Positions 40,521-49,646 of a stretch of 64,000 nucleotides of DNA are shown here, one piece after another. Location: the NCBI RefSeq assembly GCF_947495145.1, contig NZ_CANLXP010000007.1, forward strand, positions 108,429 to 172,428, given 5' to 3'. Numbering within the stretch: the stretch's first letter is position 1; each line of letters begins with the position of its first letter. Position numbers and translations under genes: made by a program. This stretch comes from an uncultured Arthrobacter sp. GTDB lineage: Bacteria; Actinomycetota; Actinomycetes; Actinomycetales; Micrococcaceae. Under the pieces are notes generated by a model. It made no database searches and was not told the origin of the DNA. It worked only from the letters and a program-made list of their open reading frames with translations.

Positions 40521-40918
40521 CTGCTCAGCCGCACAGCCTGTCCGCACGTAGCGACTGGAGGATCTGGGCCGCCGTCGCTATTGGAGGTTTTGGAGGAACG
40601 GAGGCGCGTTACCTGCTCGGTGTGCTGTTTCCGGAATCCGCTGGGATCTTCCCCTTCACTACGCTGGCAATCAATATCGGCGGAAGTTTCCTGCTCGGCT
40701 GGCTGGCAGCACGTTGGTCAGCGAACTCGCACATGCCCCGGTGGGTGCAGGCCGGACTGGGACCGGGCCTCCTAGGCTCATTCACCACCTTTTCGGCCGT
40801 CTCGCTTGTTTCGGTGACCGAACCTGCCCTCCTGGCTCAGTACCTCGCACTGTCCCTCGTGCTTGGCCTGGCGTCCGCCGCCGCCGGAACCGCGCTGGGG
40901 CAGAGGCGGACGGCATGA
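40517..40918 (+). CDS. crcB: Fluoride channel Fluc/CrcB, subunit 1
   Basis: A 133-residue four-helix membrane protein of the Fluc family. Characteristic blocks are GGFGGTEARYLLG (G-G-x-G-x-x-x-R), TLAINIGGSFLLGW (N-x-x-G-S-F-x-x-G) and GLLGSFTTFSAVS (G-x-x-G-x-x-T-T-F-S). Fluc channels export fluoride as antiparallel dimers. It is adjacent to a second crcB, so a heterodimer is likely. It overlaps the mntR stop (ATGA), an unusual partner. Confidence 0.9.
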   Translation: MTAQPHSLSARSDWRIWAAVAIGGFGGTEARYLLGVLFPESAGIFPFTTLAINIGGSFLLGWLAARWSANSHMPRWVQAGLGPGLLGSFTTFSAVSLVSVTEPALLAQYLALSLVLGLASAAAGTALGQRRTA

Positions 40919-41313
40919 TCACTGCAGCCCTGGTAGGTATCGGTGGCATGGTCGGCGCACTGTTGCGCTTCGCCGTCGACAGCGCGTTTGAGACGCTGCG
41001 CGCACGACGACGGCATCCAGTGCCGCCCAAGGCCCCCTTTCCCAGCGGAACGCTAATGGTCAACACCGTGGGATCAGGCACAATCGGTGTTCTTTGGGGC
41101 TTGCTCCTGAACTCAGCACTGGAAGCCCACTGGTATGAGGTGTTGGCCGCCGGGCTGGCAGGTGGGCTGACCACTTTCAGCACGTTCACCGTCGCCGCTG
41201 TCTCACTGTGGGCAGGCAGGAGGAAGATTGCCGCCGTCGTGCACGTCGTCGCGAATGTGAGCTGCGGTCTGGCAGCAGCCTGGCTGGGTCTTCTTGCCAC
41301 CGGCGCTGTGTGA
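40915..41313 (+). CDS. crcB: Fluoride channel Fluc/CrcB, subunit 2
   Basis: A 132-residue partner of the preceding gene. It has GIGGMVGALLRFAVD, LMVNTVGSGTIGVLWG (Asn and Gly-Ser of the pore) and GLAGGLTTFSTFTV (T-T-F-S-T-F). The start is ATG 40915, overlapping the first crcB stop by 4 bp; an extended frame from 40714 overlaps that gene and is spurious. Paired crcB genes usually form antiparallel heterodimers in actinobacteria and firmicutes. Confidence 0.9.
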   Translation: MITAALVGIGGMVGALLRFAVDSAFETLRARRRHPVPPKAPFPSGTLMVNTVGSGTIGVLWGLLLNSALEAHWYEVLAAGLAGGLTTFSTFTVAAVSLWAGRRKIAAVVHVVANVSCGLAAAWLGLLATGAV

Positions 41314-41385
41314 CGCCGCGGTGCCGGGGCACCAAAGTCTCTGCCTACACTGGGGGCAATCCATCGACGCATCGAAAGAGGCTCT

Positions 41386-42486
41386 ATGACCACGCTGGGA
41401 ATTGAAGAAGAGTACCTTCTGCTCCATCCCGAATCGGGGTTGCCCGTCTTCAACGCCGCCGATGTCCAGGCACTGCTGGAAACCGGTGGCACAGTCAAGA
41501 ACGAAGACATCCAGCGCGAACTGTTGAGCTGCCAGATCGAGACGGCGACGCCGGTCTGCCAGACGCTCACGGAGGCCGAGGAATCGCTCCTGAACTTTCG
41601 CCGTCAGTTATCAGCGGCTGCGCGGAAGTCGGGCGTCCGGGCAAGCGGATCAGCAACGGCTCCGCGCATCGAAGAAGGCTATCCGGAGCTCACCGACAAG
41701 CAGCGGTACCACGAACTGAAGTCGAGCGCCCCCGGTATTGTGGCGGACCAGTTCGTCAACGGGCTTCATGTGCACGTCTCGATCCCGGACAAGGAAACCG
41801 GCGTGCAGGCGCTCAACCGGATCCGTCCCTGGCTTCCGGTCATCACTGCACTGAGCGCCAACTCTCCGTTCTGGCTTGACCGCGACAGCGGATTCGCAAG
41901 CTGGCGTACCGTGCATTACCGCCGCTGGCCGGTCCAGGGCATTCCGCCCATTTTCGCGGACGCTGCGGAATACGAACGCCGTATCGAGCGCTTGGTGGAC
42001 ACCGGAGTCATCATCGACCGGGGGGTTCTGACCTGGGTTGCGCGGCTCTCAGACCGCTACCCCACCCTTGAAGTGCGCACCGCGGATGCGCAACTGGAAG
42101 CGCAGGACTCCGTGCTGATCGCCGGCCTGGTACGTGGCCTTGTCACCACTGCGGTCAACGAAGCGCAGAATGGCCTGCCGTACGCCGACCCGGATGCGGA
42201 GCTGCTGGATGCGGCGCAGTGGCAGGCAGCGCGCCAGGGCCTGGGAGACGTCGTCGTCAATCCGTTGTCCGGAAAGCTGGTGCCCGCCCGGGAACAGATG
42301 GACCGACTGCTGGAGTACGTCGGCACTGCACTTGATGACGCGGGCGATACCCACTGGATCAATATCGGCCTGAAGACCGTCTGGGAACGGGGCACGGGCG
42401 CCGACCGTCAACGCCGCGCTATGGACAGCAGCGGTGTAACCGGGCTGATCGACCTCTACACGGAAACCCTGATCGCCGAACGCTGA
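41386..42486 (+). CDS. Carboxylate-amine ligase, GCS2 family (YbdK/EgtA-like)
   Basis: A 366-residue member of the glutamate-cysteine ligase family 2. The motifs are TLGIEEEYLLL at the N-terminus (metal-binding Glu cluster) and NGLHVHVSIPD (catalytic His), with ASWRTVHYRRWP later. YbdK has weak gamma-glutamylcysteine synthetase activity, and the related EgtA makes gamma-glutamylcysteine for ergothioneine; no ergothioneine genes are adjacent. The exact product is therefore open. AGAGG precedes the ATG. Confidence 0.85.
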   Translation: MTTLGIEEEYLLLHPESGLPVFNAADVQALLETGGTVKNEDIQRELLSCQIETATPVCQTLTEAEESLLNFRRQLSAAARKSGVRASGSATAPRIEEGYPELTDKQRYHELKSSAPGIVADQFVNGLHVHVSIPDKETGVQALNRIRPWLPVITALSANSPFWLDRDSGFASWRTVHYRRWPVQGIPPIFADAAEYERRIERLVDTGVIIDRGVLTWVARLSDRYPTLEVRTADAQLEAQDSVLIAGLVRGLVTTAVNEAQNGLPYADPDAELLDAAQWQAARQGLGDVVVNPLSGKLVPAREQMDRLLEYVGTALDDAGDTHWINIGLKTVWERGTGADRQRRAMDSSGVTGLIDLYTETLIAER

Positions 42487-42509
42487 CCCTCCGCCTTTCG
42501 CGCGTTGAG

Positions 42510-42559
42510 TTGGCAGGACACACCCCTTATGTCATCGCATTCGGGGCGTGTCCTGCCAA
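42510..42559. terminator. Convergent terminator hairpin
   Basis: TTGGCAGGACAC (42510-42521) pairs with GTGTCCTGCCAA (42548-42559). After one mismatch, CCCC/GGGG extends the stem around an AT-rich loop. It separates the GCS2 ligase (+) from the glucosidase (-). Confidence 0.8.
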
Positions 42560-42565
42560 ATGAAG

Positions 42566-44290
42566 TCAGGAAGTCCGAAGGATACGCACTTCCCAGGGTC
42601 GGAGATCCGCGGTCAACGGGCCGTCATAGTTTCCCAGGACCAGCGCGTCGGTGCGTGCGGACGCCGTCAGGTGCGGGTCATCCGGCAGGGTCAGCGTGTC
42701 GCCGGAGACGTTGCCGACAACCAGGAGTGACGCGCCGTTATAGGCCCGGGTGAATGCGTACAGCGTGGGGTGGTCCTCCGCAAGCATCGTGAAGTCGCCC
42801 AGACGGACCGTTTCATCCTTGTGCCGAAGCTCAATGAGCTGCCGGTAAAAGCCAAACACAGATTTTCCTGCCGCACGGTCCGTGTCCGCGTTGACCGTTG
42901 GATAGTTCGGATTAACGCCGATCCACGGTGTTCCGCTCGTAAAACCTGCCTGCTCTCCGGCCGTCCACTGCACCGGTGTGCGGGCGTTGTCCCGGCTCAT
43001 GATGCGCAGGTTCTTCAGCACCTCGTCTGACTCATGGCCCAGCGGCCCTGTTGCCTCGTAGAAGTGATTGATCGACTCGATGTCCCGGAAATCTTCGACG
43101 CTTTCAAACGGGGCGTTGGTCATCCCGATCTCCTCACCCTGATAGACGTAGGGCGTTCCGCGGTGCAGATGAAGCAGGGCTGCCCAGCAGGTGGCGGACT
43201 CGTACCGGAAGGCGCCGTCATTGCCGAACCTGGAAACGAGGCGCGGCTGATCGTGGTTGTTCAGGTACAGGCTGTTCCACCCCGTCGAGGCCAAACCTTT
43301 CTGCCAGCGGTTCCACGAGGTCTTGAGGTCGCGCAGGTCGAGTCCCTTGTAGTCCCATTTGCCGCCCGGTCCGTGGTCGAGACCGACATGCTCGAATTGG
43401 AAGACCATGTCGACTTCCCTGCGGGTCGGATCGGTGAAAAGCTTCGCTTCATAGATGGTGACTCCGGGCATTTCGCCGACCGTGATGAGCTCGGCTTCCC
43501 GGCCTTCAAACACCTCGCGGTGCATTTCCTGCAGGTAGTCGTGGATCCGCGGTCCGGATACGTAGTATTGCGAGCCGTCTCCCCAGAGCTTCCCTGGCTG
43601 CACGGGACCGTCCGGCAGCGCCGGGTCCTTGGAGATGAAGTTGATGACGTCCATACGGAAGCCGTCAACTCCACGGTCGAGCCACCAGTTCATCATGTCG
43701 TAAACGGCCCGGCGCACCTGGGCGTTCTCCCAGTTCAGGTCCGGCTGCTCGGGCGCGAAGAGGTGCAGGTAGTACTGGTTGGTGCTGGGGTCCAGTGTCC
43801 AGCTGGGACCGCTGAAGGCCGAGCCCCAGTTGCTTGGCTCGGCGCCCTTCTCGCCGGGTTCGAAGCCCTCGCGTGCGTCCCGCCACCAGTACCAGTCCCG
43901 CTTGGGGTTATCGGCCGACGACGCGGATTCGACGAACCATGGATGTTCGCTGGAGGTGTGGTTGACCACGAGGTCCATCACCAGCTTCATGCCGCGGCGG
44001 TGTACCCCCTCAAGGAGCTCGTCGAACTGCTCAAGGGTGCCGAAGGTTGGGTCGATTTGGCGGTAATCCGAGATGTCATACCCGTTGTCGTGCTGCGGCG
44101 AGGAGTAGATCGGGGAAAGCCACACCACGTCCACGCCGAGGTCCTCGAGGTGGTCCAGTTTGCTGATGATGCCGCCGAGGTCCCCGATCCCGTCACCGTT
44201 GGAGTCCGCGAAGCTGCGGGGGTACACCTGATAGACGACGGCGCCGGTCCACCAGGCGGGTTCGGTTTCAGGACGGTTGGTGGTGCTCAT
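42566..44290 (-). CDS. GH13 oligo-1,6-glucosidase/alpha-glucosidase
   Basis: A 574-residue glycoside hydrolase family 13 enzyme. Catalytic residues are Asp214 (nucleophile, GFRMDVINF), Glu273 (TVGEMPG) and Asp347 (NNHDQPR). N-terminal landmarks are VYQVYPRSFADSNGDGIGDL and DLVVNHTS. Val215 directly after the nucleophile is the residue linked in yeast isomaltase and bacillary oligo-1,6-glucosidase to alpha-1,6 specificity (Ala/Thr in maltases), so isomaltose-type linkages are predicted. There is no signal peptide, so it acts on imported sugars. It is last in the operon, overlapping the permease stop. Confidence 0.92.
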   Translation of the reverse strand: MSTTNRPETEPAWWTGAVVYQVYPRSFADSNGDGIGDLGGIISKLDHLEDLGVDVVWLSPIYSSPQHDNGYDISDYRQIDPTFGTLEQFDELLEGVHRRGMKLVMDLVVNHTSSEHPWFVESASSADNPKRDWYWWRDAREGFEPGEKGAEPSNWGSAFSGPSWTLDPSTNQYYLHLFAPEQPDLNWENAQVRRAVYDMMNWWLDRGVDGFRMDVINFISKDPALPDGPVQPGKLWGDGSQYYVSGPRIHDYLQEMHREVFEGREAELITVGEMPGVTIYEAKLFTDPTRREVDMVFQFEHVGLDHGPGGKWDYKGLDLRDLKTSWNRWQKGLASTGWNSLYLNNHDQPRLVSRFGNDGAFRYESATCWAALLHLHRGTPYVYQGEEIGMTNAPFESVEDFRDIESINHFYEATGPLGHESDEVLKNLRIMSRDNARTPVQWTAGEQAGFTSGTPWIGVNPNYPTVNADTDRAAGKSVFGFYRQLIELRHKDETVRLGDFTMLAEDHPTLYAFTRAYNGASLLVVGNVSGDTLTLPDDPHLTASARTDALVLGNYDGPLTADLRPWEVRILRTS

Positions 44291-45180
44291 TTGGTCGATC
44301 CTCTCATCACACCGGAGATGACCCATCGCTGAGCGAATAGGTACACCAGGAGCAGGGGCGCCATGGCCATCAGGTAGGACGCAAAGGCCACGGAATAGTT
44401 GGTGTTGAACTGGCCCTGGAAGATGAACTGTGCCAGCGGGAGGGTCTGCGCCGACGGGTCGGACAGGATGACCAGCGGCAGCATGAAATCGTTCCAGGCC
44501 CACAGGCACGTGAGGATTCCGACGGTGGCGTTCATTGGGCCAAGGAGCGGGAAGATGACCTTCCAGAACACTGTCCAGGTGCTGGCGCCGTCGGTAATGG
44601 CTGCCTCTTCCAGCTCCATCGGGATGGAACGGATGTACGCGACGTACACGAAGATGTTGAAGGAGAGCCCATACACGGTGTAGAGCAGGATCAGACCGAG
44701 CTGGTTGTCCAGGCCAAAGAGTGCGGTCTCTTTCACCACCGGAAGCATGATGATCGGGAATGGCACAAAAAGCGCTGCGATGAAGTAGAAGTACAGGCCC
44801 TTGAACAGCTTGCGGTGCATGTTGCGGGCGATCGCATAGGCCACCATGGAGTTGGTTAGCAGCGTCAGCAGCACAGCTCCCACGGTGATCAGCGCGCTGT
44901 TCATAAGCGCCCTCGGGAAGTCGGTCAGGTTCCAGGCTTCGGCGAAGTTGCCCCATGCCGGGTCGGTTGGGAGGCCGAAGCCGGATCCGCCCAGCTGATC
45001 CGGAGTCTTCAGCGCGGTCACCACGGTGAAGTAGAGCGGTATGAACACCGTCAGTGACAGCACGGCCACCAGGGCGGTTAGCCACCAGTTGATCTGGCGC
45101 CGGTCGGGGCGATGGGCGCTTCGGTCGCGTCCGTCGTTCTTGAGGGCGCTTCGCTCGGCGGAGTATGCAGTAGCAGTCAT
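44287..45180 (-). CDS. Carbohydrate ABC transporter permease, MalG-like
   Basis: A 297-residue inner permease of the CUT1 type with six helices. The EAA loop reads EEAAITDGASTWTVFWKVIFPLL (landmark EAA-x-x-DGA). The N-terminal 30 residues are basic and cytosolic. It pairs with the MalF-like gene, with which it shares a 1-bp stop/start overlap. No ATPase gene is in the operon, so a shared MsiK-type ATPase elsewhere is expected, as is usual in actinobacteria. Confidence 0.92.
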   Translation of the reverse strand: MTATAYSAERSALKNDGRDRSAHRPDRRQINWWLTALVAVLSLTVFIPLYFTVVTALKTPDQLGGSGFGLPTDPAWGNFAEAWNLTDFPRALMNSALITVGAVLLTLLTNSMVAYAIARNMHRKLFKGLYFYFIAALFVPFPIIMLPVVKETALFGLDNQLGLILLYTVYGLSFNIFVYVAYIRSIPMELEEAAITDGASTWTVFWKVIFPLLGPMNATVGILTCLWAWNDFMLPLVILSDPSAQTLPLAQFIFQGQFNTNYSVAFASYLMAMAPLLLVYLFAQRWVISGVMRGSTK

Positions 45181-46070
45181 TAGAACGAGGCCTCCCTGCG
45201 CTGCAGGATGCGCAGCTGGATGAACGAGATTGCAATGATGACGAACAGGTAGATCACTGCGTTGGCGGTCTGGTAACCGTATTCGCCACCCTGGAAACCA
45301 CCGCGGTAGATCAGTACCGAAATCGACTCGGTGGAGGTGCCGGGGCCGCCTCCGGTGAGGGAAATGATCTGGTCGAAGACCTGAAGGAAATTCTTCAGCG
45401 ACAGGACCATGTTGATGGTGAAGAACGCTCCGATAAGCGGGAAGGTAATGGTGCTGAACTGTTTCCAGGCAGAGGCGCCGTCCAGCGACGCCGCCTCGTA
45501 GAGCTCACCCGGGATGGTCTGCAGACCGGCCAGGTAGATGATGATATTGAAGGCCGCCGCCTGCCAGACCGAGAGGATGACCACGCCGATCCACGCCGTG
45601 TCGCCGCTCGCGAGGATGCTGCTGGTCAGCGCATTGATACCGAGGGCCTCGGCAATGGCCGGCACAGAGTTGGAGAAAAGGTAGTTGAAGACATACCCGA
45701 CAATCAGGATCGAGAGGATGTTCGGGATGAAGAAAATTCCGCGGAAGCCGGTCTTGAACTTGATCCGGCTGTTCAGGGCCATGGCTACCGACAACGCGAT
45801 GATGTTGACCGCGATGGTGGAGACGATTGCGAACAGGAAGGTGAACCCATAGGCGTTCAGGATCCGTTCGTCACGGAACAGATTGATGTAGTTGCTGAGG
45901 CCGATGAATGACCACTCACCGTAACCGGCGTAGTTGGTGAAGCTGTAGTAGATGCCGGTCAGCACCGGAACGGTGTGAAAGACGAGGAACAGCACGAAGG
46001 CCGGCAGCACCATGATGTAGAACGCGCGGGGCAGCTTTTTGGCTGGTCGGGCCAGGGTGGGAACGCTCAT
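45180..46070 (-). CDS. Carbohydrate ABC transporter permease, MalF-like
   Basis: A 296-residue CUT1 permease. Landmarks are AFYIMVLPAFVLFLVFHTVPV at the N-terminus and the EAA loop ELYEAASLDGASAWKQF, followed by LTGGGPGTSTE, the periplasmic signature of sugar permeases. It forms the channel together with the MalG-like protein. It overlaps the binding-protein gene by 4 bp. Confidence 0.92.
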   Translation of the reverse strand: MSVPTLARPAKKLPRAFYIMVLPAFVLFLVFHTVPVLTGIYYSFTNYAGYGEWSFIGLSNYINLFRDERILNAYGFTFLFAIVSTIAVNIIALSVAMALNSRIKFKTGFRGIFFIPNILSILIVGYVFNYLFSNSVPAIAEALGINALTSSILASGDTAWIGVVILSVWQAAAFNIIIYLAGLQTIPGELYEAASLDGASAWKQFSTITFPLIGAFFTINMVLSLKNFLQVFDQIISLTGGGPGTSTESISVLIYRGGFQGGEYGYQTANAVIYLFVIIAISFIQLRILQRREASF

Positions 46071-47344
46071 GAGCGCGCCTCCTCACGGGTGATGGTGCGC
46101 TCGGCGATCTTGTCCCATTCGTTGTCCATCTTCGCGAGGAAGTTCTCGGTGTTCCCACTGAGGACGAATTCCTGGAGGTAGGCCGGCAGGGGAAGGCTGG
46201 GCGGGATCTGGTGGTCGATGAATCCGATGATGCGGCCCGACTCAAAGTAGGGAGCCAGTCCTTCCAGTGCCGGGTCGGTGTTGGAAGGACTTTCGGCGAG
46301 CGGTGAGAAGGTGCTCTGGGCTTCCGAATACCGTTCGACGATTTCGGGCGACATCATGAATTCAACGAAGCGGCGCGCTTCTTCCGCGTGCTCGGTGTCC
46401 CGTCCAATCGAGATTCCGACGTCGACTCCTGAGACCACGACGGTATCCTCTGGATCATTGGTAGCCGGATAGGGGAACGTGCCGATGTTGGCCTCCGGGT
46501 TCGCTGCACGAATGGGAGGTATGGCGTAGCTGCCCTGCAGGTACATGGCCGATTCACCGTTGGCGAATGCGGCGTTTCCCGCGTTGTAGTCGCGGCTCGC
46601 GGAATTTTCCTGCCCGTAGGAGAACAGTTCGGCAACCTTCTCCATAGCCTCGTCGTACTCCGCGGAGAAGGAGGTTTCCTCCTGCTGCAGAGCGTCATAG
46701 AAACCCTCCGGCTGGAGGGCTCCGCCGAGGTTGACGAAGGCGGGGCTGACGGTCCAGCCGTCCTTCAATGTCGTGTAGAACGGAGTAACGCCGTTCGCCT
46801 CGAACATGTCGGCGAGTGCAATCAGCTCATCCCAGGTGCCGGGCACCTCGGCGTCATACTCCTCGAAGATGTCCTTGTTGTAGATGATTCCGCTCGCGTT
46901 GTTGGCAAAGGGCAGCGCGTTGATTTCCGAGCCGTTGCAGCTTCCGAGTTCCTGCACGATGTCCTGTACCGCTGGAAGAACCGCCTGCGTTGAGGGCAGG
47001 TCCGTAAGGTCGGCAAACACACACGCTTCGGCGAGCAATCCGTAGTTGCCGTTCGCGTTGAGCGTGAGCACGTCGGGGGTCTTGTTCTTGACGAGCAGGG
47101 TGCGGATCGCCGTGTCGGCGTCCGGAACGTGGTTCTGAACCACGTCGATGCCGGGGTTGGCAGCTTCGAAATCAGCGATGATTTCCTCGAAGTTGCCCAC
47201 CGCCTCAGGTTTGAACTGAAAGAAATCAAGGGTGACGACGTCGTCGTTCCCACTGGCGGCAGTGCAGCCGGACAGCGTCAGCGCCGCCAGCGCCGCGGCA
47301 GACGAGGCCGCCGCCAGTTTCCTTCGTGCAGCGAATTGCTTCAC
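46067..47344 (-). CDS. Sugar ABC transporter substrate-binding lipoprotein
   Basis: A 425-residue SBP family 1 lipoprotein. The signal peptide has the lipobox LSGC. The start GTG 47344 is eight bases after AAAGGAG; the frame continues upstream into the galactosidase but has no suitable start. The ligand is most likely raffinose-, melibiose- or isomalto-type oligosaccharide, judged by the two flanking hydrolases. The GTG overlaps the galactosidase stop (GTGA). Confidence 0.9.
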   Translation of the reverse strand: MKQFAARRKLAAASSAAALAALTLSGCTAASGNDDVVTLDFFQFKPEAVGNFEEIIADFEAANPGIDVVQNHVPDADTAIRTLLVKNKTPDVLTLNANGNYGLLAEACVFADLTDLPSTQAVLPAVQDIVQELGSCNGSEINALPFANNASGIIYNKDIFEEYDAEVPGTWDELIALADMFEANGVTPFYTTLKDGWTVSPAFVNLGGALQPEGFYDALQQEETSFSAEYDEAMEKVAELFSYGQENSASRDYNAGNAAFANGESAMYLQGSYAIPPIRAANPEANIGTFPYPATNDPEDTVVVSGVDVGISIGRDTEHAEEARRFVEFMMSPEIVERYSEAQSTFSPLAESPSNTDPALEGLAPYFESGRIIGFIDHQIPPSLPLPAYLQEFVLSGNTENFLAKMDNEWDKIAERTITREEARS

Positions 47345-49515
47345 GAATTTTCTCCTTTGTGTGTGGTGTTGCCTTGCGTTGATTGCGCCCGGACCTCGAT
47401 GAGAACGGACTGCTCGGGGAAAAGTACCGGCGCGTGGACGCCCAGTGCGCCCAGAAGCCGGCCGCTCATGGCCAGGGGTGTGCCGTTGCGTGCAGCTTCC
47501 GCCCAGGCCAGGCCGGATTGACCCTGGTCCGTGTAGTCGAAGGAGGCCGGAGTGATCGTGTAGGTGGTCGTAGGGTCCAGGCCCGGGAAGGTGATCCTGC
47601 CTGGTGGGTAGGAGGCGCTGGATCCGGTGAGTGAGTAGCCGTACAGAGCACTGCGCCGATCCTGTGCGACGACACCGCGCAGGTCCATCGATGGGTCTGG
47701 GAGATCGGCGTGCACGGTGGTGCCGGCATGAAGAACGTCCCGCCACTGTTTGTGCAGTTCAATCCAGTTCCCAAGCCGCGCGAGTTCCTCGTCGGACAGG
47801 CCGGAGATATCCCATTCGACGCCGAAATGGCCAAAGATCGCCGTAGCCGCACGGAACGACAGCGCGTGCGTGCGCCCGGTTGAGTGGGAGCGCGGACCGC
47901 CCACGTGCATGCCCATCAGCTCCGGCGGGACCAGCAGCCCGGTGTGCTTCTGGTTGACCAGCCGTTCGATGGGATCGATGCAGTCGCTGGTCCAGATGCG
48001 GTCCGTATGGCGCAGGATTCCCATGTCGACCCGCGCGCCTCCTGAGGCGCAGGACTCGATTTCCAGGCCGGGATGGCGCTCCTTCAGTTCAGCCATGAGA
48101 CGGTAGACCGCTTCGACGTTGGAGTGCACGACGGCGGCACCGCTCGTTGCGTTGCTTGCCTCCAGGAGGTCGCGGTTGTGGTCCCACTTGATGTAGGCAA
48201 TGTCATTCGCTGTGAGGATGTCGTCGATGCAGGTAAGGATGTAGTTGTATGCATCGGGGATGGCAAGGTTGAGCACCTGCTGCTGCCGGGCGGCGACGGG
48301 CACGCGGCCAGGCGTCTGGATGATCCACTCGGGATGGTTGCGGGCAAGCTTGGAGTCCGGGTTCACCATTTCCGGTTCGAACCAGAGGCCGAACTCCATC
48401 CCGAGGGAGCGCACGTGATCGATGAGCGGGGTGAGGCCGTTCGGCCAGACCGACTCGTCGACGAACCAGTCCCCCAGGCCGGCGGTGTCATCGCGGCGGC
48501 CGCTGAACCAGCCGTCATCGAGCACATAGCGCTCGATGCCGGCCCGGGCGGCCCTGTCCGCGAGCGACTTCAGGGTATCCAGGCTGTGGTCGAAGTAGAC
48601 GGCTTCCCAGGTGTTCAGGGTAACCGGCCGCGGCCGCACCGGGTGTTCGGGCCGGCCGCGGAACTCGCTGTGGAAACGGGATGCCAGCTCGTTCAGGCCC
48701 TCGCCCCAGGATCCGAAGGCATCGGGCGCGGTATAGGTGGACCCGGGAGCGAGAGTCATTTCCTGGGGCAGCAGCAGTTCGCCAGCGGCGAGGAACTTCT
48801 CGCCGGACGGGGTCTGCTCCACAATGTACTGGTGGTTCCCGCTCCAGGCAGTGTGCACGGCATGCACCAGGCCGCGTTCAAAGCCGAACGCCGGCTCCCC
48901 GGCAGCCAGGAGCACAGTTGCATCAGCGCCGGGGCGGCCCCGCCGGCTTTCACGGTGGTAGGAGCCGGCAGTGAGGTTGTGGCGTTGCGGCGAGCGCTCC
49001 CGCAGGTGCCTGCCGGTGTGGTCGAGGATCTCCTGCGCGCCGGCTGGAAGGGGGAAAAAGGCCAGCAGAGAGCGCACCTCGTACTCATCGGCGCCGGTGT
49101 TCGTCACCGCAAGCCGCTGGCGAAGGAGTCCGGCCGCGGTGAGCGTGAGCTGCGCGGTCAGCGCCAGACCGGCGTCGTCGTCGTTGGCTGTAACGGTCAA
49201 CTGCGCGTCATCGGTCTTCAGCTCCGTCACCTGGAAAGCGGGCGTCCGCGAGCCGCCGCCGCGATGCCCGGTGAACGCAGGAGTGCCCTGCCAACCGTGG
49301 GACTCCAGGGGAACCAGCGTCAGCCGAGCCGGAGTGTCGATACTGCCGGATACCCGCTGCGGAATAGAGGCTGCGGCGAGGGCGTCCAGATCGGCGGACG
49401 ATGTGTCCCCGAGTGCCGGCCCCCAGTACAGAATGGTAGGGAGACCCGCGGTCGAGGTGTCAACGACGACGCTCGTACCGCCGCGCGTGATGTGGAGGGT
49501 GCCTGACATGTGCAT
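47341..49515 (-). CDS. GH36 alpha-galactosidase
   Basis: A 724-residue family 36 enzyme: an N-terminal beta-sandwich (to ~330), a catalytic barrel and a C-terminal beta domain. The nucleophile is Asp445 in YIKWDHNRD and the acid/base Asp511 in WTSDCIDP. Other family landmarks are YVLDDGWF, FGLWFEPEMV and CASGGARVD. It cleaves terminal alpha-1,6-galactosyl residues (melibiose, raffinose). No signal peptide. It leads the operon from a consensus promoter so close that the mRNA is probably leaderless; ATG 49509 is an alternative start. Confidence 0.93.
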   Translation of the reverse strand: MHMSGTLHITRGGTSVVVDTSTAGLPTILYWGPALGDTSSADLDALAAASIPQRVSGSIDTPARLTLVPLESHGWQGTPAFTGHRGGGSRTPAFQVTELKTDDAQLTVTANDDDAGLALTAQLTLTAAGLLRQRLAVTNTGADEYEVRSLLAFFPLPAGAQEILDHTGRHLRERSPQRHNLTAGSYHRESRRGRPGADATVLLAAGEPAFGFERGLVHAVHTAWSGNHQYIVEQTPSGEKFLAAGELLLPQEMTLAPGSTYTAPDAFGSWGEGLNELASRFHSEFRGRPEHPVRPRPVTLNTWEAVYFDHSLDTLKSLADRAARAGIERYVLDDGWFSGRRDDTAGLGDWFVDESVWPNGLTPLIDHVRSLGMEFGLWFEPEMVNPDSKLARNHPEWIIQTPGRVPVAARQQQVLNLAIPDAYNYILTCIDDILTANDIAYIKWDHNRDLLEASNATSGAAVVHSNVEAVYRLMAELKERHPGLEIESCASGGARVDMGILRHTDRIWTSDCIDPIERLVNQKHTGLLVPPELMGMHVGGPRSHSTGRTHALSFRAATAIFGHFGVEWDISGLSDEELARLGNWIELHKQWRDVLHAGTTVHADLPDPSMDLRGVVAQDRRSALYGYSLTGSSASYPPGRITFPGLDPTTTYTITPASFDYTDQGQSGLAWAEAARNGTPLAMSGRLLGALGVHAPVLFPEQSVLIEVRAQSTQGNTTHKGENS

Positions 49516-49551
49516 GCAATAATTTTTACCGTAGAACTAAGTAGGTGTCAA
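49516..49551 (-). promoter_or_regulatory. Consensus sigma-A promoter of the GH36 operon, leaderless
   Basis: On the minus strand, TTGACA (49551-49546), a 17-bp spacer and TAAAAA (49528-49523) form a near-ideal promoter. The start would be near 49516, directly before the GH36 ATG at 49515. A partly symmetric GTG-N-CAATTG-N-CAC overlaps the -35 (49545-49558) and could bind the ROK repressor. Confidence 0.65.
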
Positions 49552-49646
49552 TTGTCACATCCGGCTTCCTTTTCGTAATGACTAACGGCTCTGATCCTGG
49601 TTAATATTTCTACTATGAAAACTATTCCGGGGTGGAAGGTACGCTA

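Noticed and set aside
43034..44332. 432-codon open frame on the plus strand
   Set aside because: It is antisense to the GH13 gene, whose catalytic motifs are intact; high GC produces long antisense frames.
44291..45235. N-terminal extension of the GH13 frame to 889 codons
   Set aside because: It overlaps the MalG permease in another frame; the GH13 opening MSTTNRPETE at 44290 is a natural start.
48073..49506. 477-codon open frame on the plus strand
   Set aside because: Antisense to the GH36 galactosidase, with no recognisable domain.
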